A DNA stretch of 9,670 nucleotides from NCBI GenBank assembly GCA_023442845.1, contig JAEZXC010000102.1:1-9670 (forward strand). The letters are read 5' to 3'. Under the pieces are notes generated by a model that saw only the letters and a list, made by a program, of their open reading frames with translations, did no database searches and had not been told where the DNA came from. This document shows, one piece after another, positions 5,523-9,670 of the stretch. This DNA is from Actinomycetes bacterium (lineage in GTDB: Bacteria; Actinomycetota; Actinomycetes; Actinomycetales; Demequinaceae). The position numbers and the translations under genes are program-made. Each line of letters begins with the position of its first letter. Positions within the stretch are counted from its first letter, which is position 1.

Positions 5523-6815
5523 GTGATCACCACCGTCTCGCGTCGCGCGTGGCTGGTGTTTGCCGCAGCGGCGGCCGCCTACCTTGTCGCTGTCGCTCAC
5601 CGCACCGCCTTGGGCGTGGCTGGTGTGGAGGCGCTTGACCGCTTTGGCACGGGCGCGTCGGGCCTTGCGGTGCTGTCGATCGCGCAACTTGCCACCTACG
5701 CCGCCCTTCAGGTGCCCGCGGGACGTTTGCTTGACCGCTACGGGCCGCGGCAGGTGATGATCGCGGGCTCGCTCCTCATGGCACTTGGCCAGGTGGTGAT
5801 GGCAACGTGTCACGAGTACTGGCCCGCCGTCATCGCCCGTGTCCTCATCGGCGCGGGTGATGCGCCCATTTTCATCACCGCGTCGCGTCTCGTCGCACAT
5901 TGGTATCCTCCGCGTCGCGCACCACTGATGATCCAGGCCGTGGCGCAGCTCGGCCAACTCGGTCAGCTCGCGGCGGCAATCCCCGTCGCCTGGCTCTTGC
6001 ACGCACAGGGATGGAACACCACCTTTCTTGTGCTGGCGGGTGTCGGTGTGCTTGCGGCGCTTGCCGCGACCACTGTCCGTGTGCCTCGCGATCACGATGT
6101 CGGCGCGGCAGCGAGTGCTCGCGCCCACACCACCGTGACCATTTCCCGATCGGGTGTGTGGCTCGGGTTCTGGACACACTTCACGGCGTTGTTTTCGGCC
6201 AACACCATCGCGCTGTTGTGGGGCGTGCCGTTTTTCATCACCGCACAAGGACGCTCTCCGGCCGAGGCAAGTGCCCTGCTCACCGTGCTCACGTTGGCGA
6301 AGCTCGCCGGAGGGCCACTCGTGGGCACCGCGACCGCGCGTCACCCGATCCGCCGCTCCTGGCTCGTGCTCGGCTTCGCTGGCGTCACCGCAATTGCGTG
6401 GACTGCGATCCTGCTCCCATCGACGCCGCGGCCGATGTGGCAGCTCGTCGCGTTTGTTGCCGTCATCGGCGTCGGCGGTCCGGTGTCGCTTGTGGGCCTC
6501 GATTACGCCCGCACCTTCGCCGACCATCGCCGGCTCGGCACCGCAAATGGGATTGTCAACACGGGCGGGTTTGTGGCGACGATCCTCGCGGTTGGACTCG
6601 TGGGGCTTGTGCTTGAGATTGCCGCTCCCGCTGGCGTCTATGACCTCGATGCGTACCGCCTCGCATTTGCGGCGCTAGCGGTGCCGTGGGTCATCGGCGT
6701 CATTGGCATTGTGCGCACGCGGCGAGGTGCACGGCGCGACTGGGCAAGCGATGGTGTGGTGGTGCGACCTGTGCGCGACGTGTTGGCGGAGCGTCGCCGC
6801 GGACGCTCGTCGTAA
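5523..6815 (+). CDS. MFS transporter, paralogue 2
   Basis: This 430-residue 12-helix major facilitator superfamily permease sits in the inner membrane. Motif A is GRLLDRYGPRQV at 67-78. It shares long identical blocks with the permease at 2505-3818, including HRTALGVA, ARVLIGAGDAPIFI, IALLWGVPFF, EASALLTVL, RRSWLVLG and a C-terminal DGVVV. The two are therefore paralogues, with the sequence of helices, the central loop and the C-terminal tail all co-linear. Codons within identical protein blocks often differ at third positions, so the duplication is old, or both copies came in separately. The start is taken as GTG 5523, which a leaderless -10 supports; TTG 5517 would add two residues. The substrate is unknown. 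It is convergent with the TetR gene, nine bases away. Confidence 0.93.
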   Translation: MITTVSRRAWLVFAAAAAAYLVAVAHRTALGVAGVEALDRFGTGASGLAVLSIAQLATYAALQVPAGRLLDRYGPRQVMIAGSLLMALGQVVMATCHEYWPAVIARVLIGAGDAPIFITASRLVAHWYPPRRAPLMIQAVAQLGQLGQLAAAIPVAWLLHAQGWNTTFLVLAGVGVLAALAATTVRVPRDHDVGAAASARAHTTVTISRSGVWLGFWTHFTALFSANTIALLWGVPFFITAQGRSPAEASALLTVLTLAKLAGGPLVGTATARHPIRRSWLVLGFAGVTAIAWTAILLPSTPRPMWQLVAFVAVIGVGGPVSLVGLDYARTFADHRRLGTANGIVNTGGFVATILAVGLVGLVLEIAAPAGVYDLDAYRLAFAALAVPWVIGVIGIVRTRRGARRDWASDGVVVRPVRDVLAERRRGRSS

Positions 6816-6818
6816 CCC

Positions 6819-6842
6819 GACGCGTCAGGCGCCAGGCGCGTC
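6819..6842. terminator. Stem-loop between convergent MFS and TetR genes
   Basis: GACGCG at 6819-6824 pairs with CGCGTC at 6837-6842, and a U-G and a C-G pair extend this to an 8-bp stem with an 8-base loop on the plus strand. It begins three bases after the MFS stop and overlaps the TetR stop codon, a good place for a bidirectional terminator. There is no U-tract, so any termination would be of the U-less type proposed for actinobacteria, or Rho-assisted. Confidence 0.35.
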
Positions 6843-7442
6843 GCTTCCCTCAAGGACGGCGAGCACAAAGTCAACAACGCGATCGACATCGTGTGAGTTG
6901 ACGTCAATGCACTCGGGGTACACCACATGCCAGTTGATGATCGCCTCGTAACCCGCGCCGACCGCCGCTATCGAGCGAATCATCTTGGCGGGATCAACCT
7001 GCTGTGGGTCGTCCACGCCGGTGACGCCCATCGCGAGGCGCAGGGCAAGCTGGTTGACGGCGCCGCTTTGCACCATCGTCTGGCCGACGAGTCGCGCGAC
7101 TGTCGGATCCTTGAGCACCGTCACGACATCGGGGTCATGTGATGTGGTCGCGACGACGACGTCCCGGATGAACTGTCTGCGCCCCTCACGATCGGTGAGG
7201 TCGCGCGGCGTCTCCATGACGGCGCGCATTGCGGTCAGCGGCTCGGTGACGAGTTCCGCGAGAATGTCTTCCTTTGAGGTGAAGTGGTAGTACAGCGCGG
7301 CCTTTGTCAGGCCAAGTTCGTCGCTGATATCGCGGATCGACGTACCCGCAAAACCTCGCTGGGCAAAGAGCGCCGACGCTGTCTTGAGAATGCGTCGGCG
7401 GGTGTCAGCACCCGACGTGCGCCGCTCCTCTTCGATGCTCAT
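6825..7442 (-). CDS. TetR/AcrR-family transcriptional repressor
   Basis: This 205-residue protein has the normal size and layout of a TetR regulator. The N-terminal helix-turn-helix covers about residues 15-61, with the diagnostic recognition-helix run LGLTKAALYYHFTSKEDI (43-60) preceded by LFAQRGFAGTSIRDIS. The rest is a helical ligand-binding and dimerisation domain with no recognisable specificity. Members bind short palindromes as dimers and let go on binding a small molecule, typically a substrate of the pump they control. It is divergent from the MMPL transporter, and the 143-bp gap between them holds two candidate operators, so it probably represses itself and the pump. ATG 7442 has GAGG only two bases upstream, a tight but usable ribosome-binding site. 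Confidence 0.95.
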   Translation of the reverse strand: MSIEEERRTSGADTRRRILKTASALFAQRGFAGTSIRDISDELGLTKAALYYHFTSKEDILAELVTEPLTAMRAVMETPRDLTDREGRRQFIRDVVVATTSHDPDVVTVLKDPTVARLVGQTMVQSGAVNQLALRLAMGVTGVDDPQQVDPAKMIRSIAAVGAGYEAIINWHVVYPECIDVNSHDVDRVVDFVLAVLEGSDAPGA

Positions 7443-7507
7443 GGCCTCATCTTCTCACCCTTGCTCACTCCAGCCCAGCACGCGTTACAGCGCCCCGCCC
7501 ACTCGGC

Positions 7508-7537
7508 TTGACGAACGTTTAGTTAACGTGCCATCAT
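7508..7537 (+). promoter_or_regulatory. Candidate promoter of the MMPL transporter gene
   Basis: TTGACG at 7508-7513 is followed after 18 bp by CATCAT at 7532-7537. They match five of six and four of six consensus bases. The predicted transcript would start near 7544 and carry a leader of about 42 nt ending in the Shine-Dalgarno GGAAGG (7575-7580). Confidence 0.45.
7515..7529. promoter_or_regulatory. Candidate TetR operator 1 (ACGTTTAGTTAACGT)
   Basis: This odd palindrome pairs at six of seven positions around a central G. It lies entirely between the -35 and -10 of the candidate MMPL promoter, where a bound TetR dimer would exclude RNA polymerase. It contains the octamer CGTTTAGT (7516-7523), which recurs in the second site 45 bp away. 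Confidence 0.5.
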
Positions 7538-7541
7538 CTCA

Positions 7542-7547
7542 AGCGTA
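7542..7547 (-). promoter_or_regulatory. Candidate -10 (TACGCT) of the TetR gene
   Basis: On the minus strand this is TACGCT, the same hexamer as at the two leaderless promoters. Here it would give a leader of roughly 90 nt. The -35 position (7565-7570, TTACTA) is poor and lies within the second palindrome. Confidence 0.35.
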
Positions 7548-7552
7548 ACCCC

Positions 7553-7570
7553 TTACCAATCGTTTAGTAA
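7553..7570. promoter_or_regulatory. Candidate TetR operator 2 (TTACCAATCGTTTAGTAA)
   Basis: This 18-bp imperfect palindrome pairs at seven of nine positions, with TTAC/GTAA outer arms and a CG centre. It covers the -35 zone of the TetR gene's candidate promoter and lies in the leader of the MMPL gene. It shares CGTTTAGT (7561-7568) with the first site. Confidence 0.5.
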
Positions 7571-7585
7571 CCCTGGAAGGTCGCG

Positions 7586-9670
7586 ATGAAGTCGCTCGCA
7601 CGCACGACAACCTCTCGCCCACTGCTCGTCCTCTTTGCCTGGATCGCTGCCGCGCTTGGATTGACGATCGCCGCCCAGGCAAGTAGCCCTGACTTCCGTG
7701 ACGTGTTTTCCATGCCGGGCGCGGACTCTTCCGAGGCGTACGACCTTCTGGACGAACGGTTCCCGCAAACGGCAGGCGACACCGACACCATCGTCCTCCG
7801 CGCGGACGAGGGGTCACTGGCCGCCTTTCGCGAGGAACTTGTCGAGGCACAGGACCGCCTCGCTCGCGTCGGAACCGTCACGTCCGTCGTCGGGCCGCTC
7901 GAGGCCGGCGGCGCCTCTCAACTGAGCGCGGACTCGCGCGTCGGCTACATCGCGGTCACCTACAGCGCCGATGCCTACAACCTGCCCCTCGCCGACATTG
8001 AGGCGGTGGCAGACATTGCACATGAGCTCGACGAGGTGGACGGCCTCACCGTGGGTCACGGCGGCTACCCAGCGTCACGACTGAGCAACCCTGAGGTGGG
8101 ACCCGGCGAACTCATCGGACTTGCCGTCGCAGCCATCATTCTTGTTATCGCTTTCGGCTCCGCACGTGCCGCGACTGTGCCACTCATTTCTGCTGTCATC
8201 GCGGTGACAACCGCCGTTGCCGCTCTTGGACTCCTCACCGCCTACCGTCCGATCACGTCAAGCGGCCCCACTCTCGCCGTGCTCCTCGGCCTCGGCATTG
8301 GCATCGACTATGCGCTGTTCATCGTCAACCGCCACCGGCTCGGACTCAAAGCCCGCAGGCCCGTACAAGAGAGCATCGTCGCCGCGATGGGCACCTCCGG
8401 CCGCGCCGTTGTGTTCGCGGGGATCACGGTCGCCATTGCGCTTCTCGGCATGCTCGTGCCGCGGCTCAACTTCCTCACCGGCCTCGGGGTGACCGCCGCG
8501 ATCACCGTGCTGTTCTCCGTGGCCGCCTCGATCACCTTGGTCCCCGCGCTCCTCCAGCTGTACGGCCTGCGCGTGCTCAATCGACGTGAACGCGCCGCGC
8601 TTGATAGTCCTGTCGAACCCGCCGTTGAGCACACCCCGAGCCGATTCGCCCGCCTCGTCGAGCGTCGGCCGCTCATCACGTCGCTTGCTGCGGTCGCTGT
8701 CATGGCAACCCTTGCTGTCCCCGCGCTGTCGATGCGGCTTGGCTCCGCGGACCAAGGCAACGACCCCGGCGGCACGCCCACGCGCGTGGCCTTCGACCTC
8801 ATGAGCGAAGGCTTTGGTGAGGGCGTCAACGGCCCGCTCGTAGTGGTGGCCGATCTGGGGGCGCCTGGCACCATGAAGGCCGACGCTGCGACGGGCGCGC
8901 TCACTGTCCCGCCCGCGCTCGCCGCACTTGCTGAGAAACTTGCGGCCGATGCTGCTGTCGCCGCCGTCGTCGGCCCCATTCCGAGCGCAACAGGAGACGC
9001 GGCGATGTTCCACGTGGTGCCCCTCTCCCGGCCGCAAGCCGTTGAAACCGACGCGCTTGTCGAGCGAATTCGAAGTGACTACGGCCCGGACGCTGACGCC
9101 GCGGGCCTCGAGGTGCACGTGGGTGGAGCGACAGCGACCGCGATCGACTTCACCGATCGCATCGCAGCATCGATCCCGCTCTTCTTTGCACTGGTCGTCG
9201 GGCTGTCGATGCTCGTCCTCCTCGTCGCCTTCCGCTCGCTCCTTTTGCCCCTCGCGGGCGCGGCGATGAATCTTCTCAGTGCAGCCGCGTCGTTCGGCGT
9301 GGTGACCGCGGTGTTCCAGTGGGGCTGGGGGCACTCGCTCATTGGCGTCGGCCCTGGCGGCCCGGTCGAACCATTCGTCCCGCTCATCTTGTTTGCGCTG
9401 CTCTTTGGTCTTTCGATGGACTACCAGGTGTTCCTCGTGAGCCGTGTCGCGGAGCTCTGGCACGGCACCCGCGACAACGCGTATGCGGTGCGCCGTGGGC
9501 TGACCGACGTGTCCCGCGTCATCATCGCCGCTGCGTCGATCATGGTGGTCGTGTTCGGATCGTTCGTCACCTCGGACGCGCGCGTCATGAAACTGCTCGG
9601 CCTCGGCCTCGCCGTGGCCGTCGCGCTCGACGCCTTTGTCATCCGCGTGGTGCTCATGCCGGCCCTCATG
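7586..9670 (+). CDS. MMPL/RND-type membrane transporter, 3' end off the window
   Basis: This frame is open for 695 codons to the right edge; family members usually run to just over 700 residues, so only the short C-terminal tail is likely missing. The layout is the tandem-repeat MMPL plan: helix 1 near 11-30, an extracytoplasmic porter domain to about 172, helices from about 175 to 335, a cytoplasmic linker, helix 7 near 362-382, a second porter domain, then helices from about 525. Each half carries the proton-relay motif: GIDYALF with Asp241-Tyr242, and SMDYQVF with Asp612-Tyr613. Such pumps use the proton gradient to export lipids, peptides, polyketides or drugs; the cargo here cannot be told. 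ATG 7586 has GGAAGG five bases upstream. Its divergent TetR neighbour is the likely repressor, induced by a compound the pump exports. Confidence 0.95.
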   Translation, partial: MKSLARTTTSRPLLVLFAWIAAALGLTIAAQASSPDFRDVFSMPGADSSEAYDLLDERFPQTAGDTDTIVLRADEGSLAAFREELVEAQDRLARVGTVTSVVGPLEAGGASQLSADSRVGYIAVTYSADAYNLPLADIEAVADIAHELDEVDGLTVGHGGYPASRLSNPEVGPGELIGLAVAAIILVIAFGSARAATVPLISAVIAVTTAVAALGLLTAYRPITSSGPTLAVLLGLGIGIDYALFIVNRHRLGLKARRPVQESIVAAMGTSGRAVVFAGITVAIALLGMLVPRLNFLTGLGVTAAITVLFSVAASITLVPALLQLYGLRVLNRRERAALDSPVEPAVEHTPSRFARLVERRPLITSLAAVAVMATLAVPALSMRLGSADQGNDPGGTPTRVAFDLMSEGFGEGVNGPLVVVADLGAPGTMKADAATGALTVPPALAALAEKLAADAAVAAVVGPIPSATGDAAMFHVVPLSRPQAVETDALVERIRSDYGPDADAAGLEVHVGGATATAIDFTDRIAASIPLFFALVVGLSMLVLLVAFRSLLLPLAGAAMNLLSAAASFGVVTAVFQWGWGHSLIGVGPGGPVEPFVPLILFALLFGLSMDYQVFLVSRVAELWHGTRDNAYAVRRGLTDVSRVIIAAASIMVVVFGSFVTSDARVMKLLGLGLAVAVALDAFVIRVVLMPALM

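Noticed and set aside
5466..6527. Minus-strand open frame of 353 codons opposite the second MFS gene
   Set aside because: It is highly charged and repetitive in Arg/Gly/His, antisense to a well-supported transporter, and without homology signals.
8258..9463. Minus-strand open frame of 401 codons opposite the MMPL gene
   Set aside because: It is extremely Glu/Arg/His-rich, the typical antisense product of hydrophobic high-GC membrane-protein codons; the MMPL frame is unmistakable.
1..9670. Mobile elements, CRISPR arrays, tRNA/rRNA genes or riboswitches
   Set aside because: I saw no spaced direct repeats, transposase or integrase motifs, terminal inverted repeats, or conserved RNA folds by eye; a covariance-model scan would be needed to exclude small RNAs fully.

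Overview
The window is high-GC bacterial DNA with GTG/TTG starts, densely packed genes on both strands, and TAnnnT -10 elements placed 6 nt before start codons (leaderless style). Together with the protein families this points to an actinobacterium, most plausibly of the Micrococcales. That placement is inferred from style; there is no rRNA or marker gene here. I see no tRNA, rRNA, CRISPR array, insertion sequence, integrase or phage gene.

Layout. (1) <1-2351, minus: a large signalling protein with a LacI/periplasmic-binding-type ligand domain but no DNA-binding helix-turn-helix, then a helical linker, a GAF-like region, a GGDEF domain with intact active site and I-site, and the start of an EAL domain that runs off the left edge. 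(2) 2505-3818, plus: a 12-helix MFS transporter. (3) 3815-4456, minus: a small NAD(P)-binding Rossmann protein, convergent with the MFS gene and sharing a CTAG with it as both stop codons. (4) 4612-5460, plus: an aldo/keto reductase with a complete catalytic tetrad. (5) 5523-6815, plus: a second MFS transporter, clearly a paralogue of the first. (6) 6825-7442, minus: a TetR/AcrR regulator. (7) 7586->9670, plus: an MMPL/RND-type membrane transporter that runs off the right edge, divergent from the TetR gene.

Functional reading. The left gene probably couples binding of a small cytoplasmic ligand (sugar-like, by family) to cyclic di-GMP turnover. The middle block is two paralogous transporters around two NAD(P)H-type redox enzymes; its four genes do not form one operon, since the two enzymes are divergent. 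The right block is a classic local-repressor/efflux-pump pair. Every spacer wide enough for a promoter holds at least one inverted repeat, several of them sitting on promoter elements. Three -10 candidates share the exact hexamer TACGCT, and two of these are exactly 6 nt from the start codon.

I do not see an obviously new multi-gene system. The items most worth following are the sensor-GGDEF-EAL protein, the leaderless promoters, and the operator candidates at 4534-4575 and 7515-7570.
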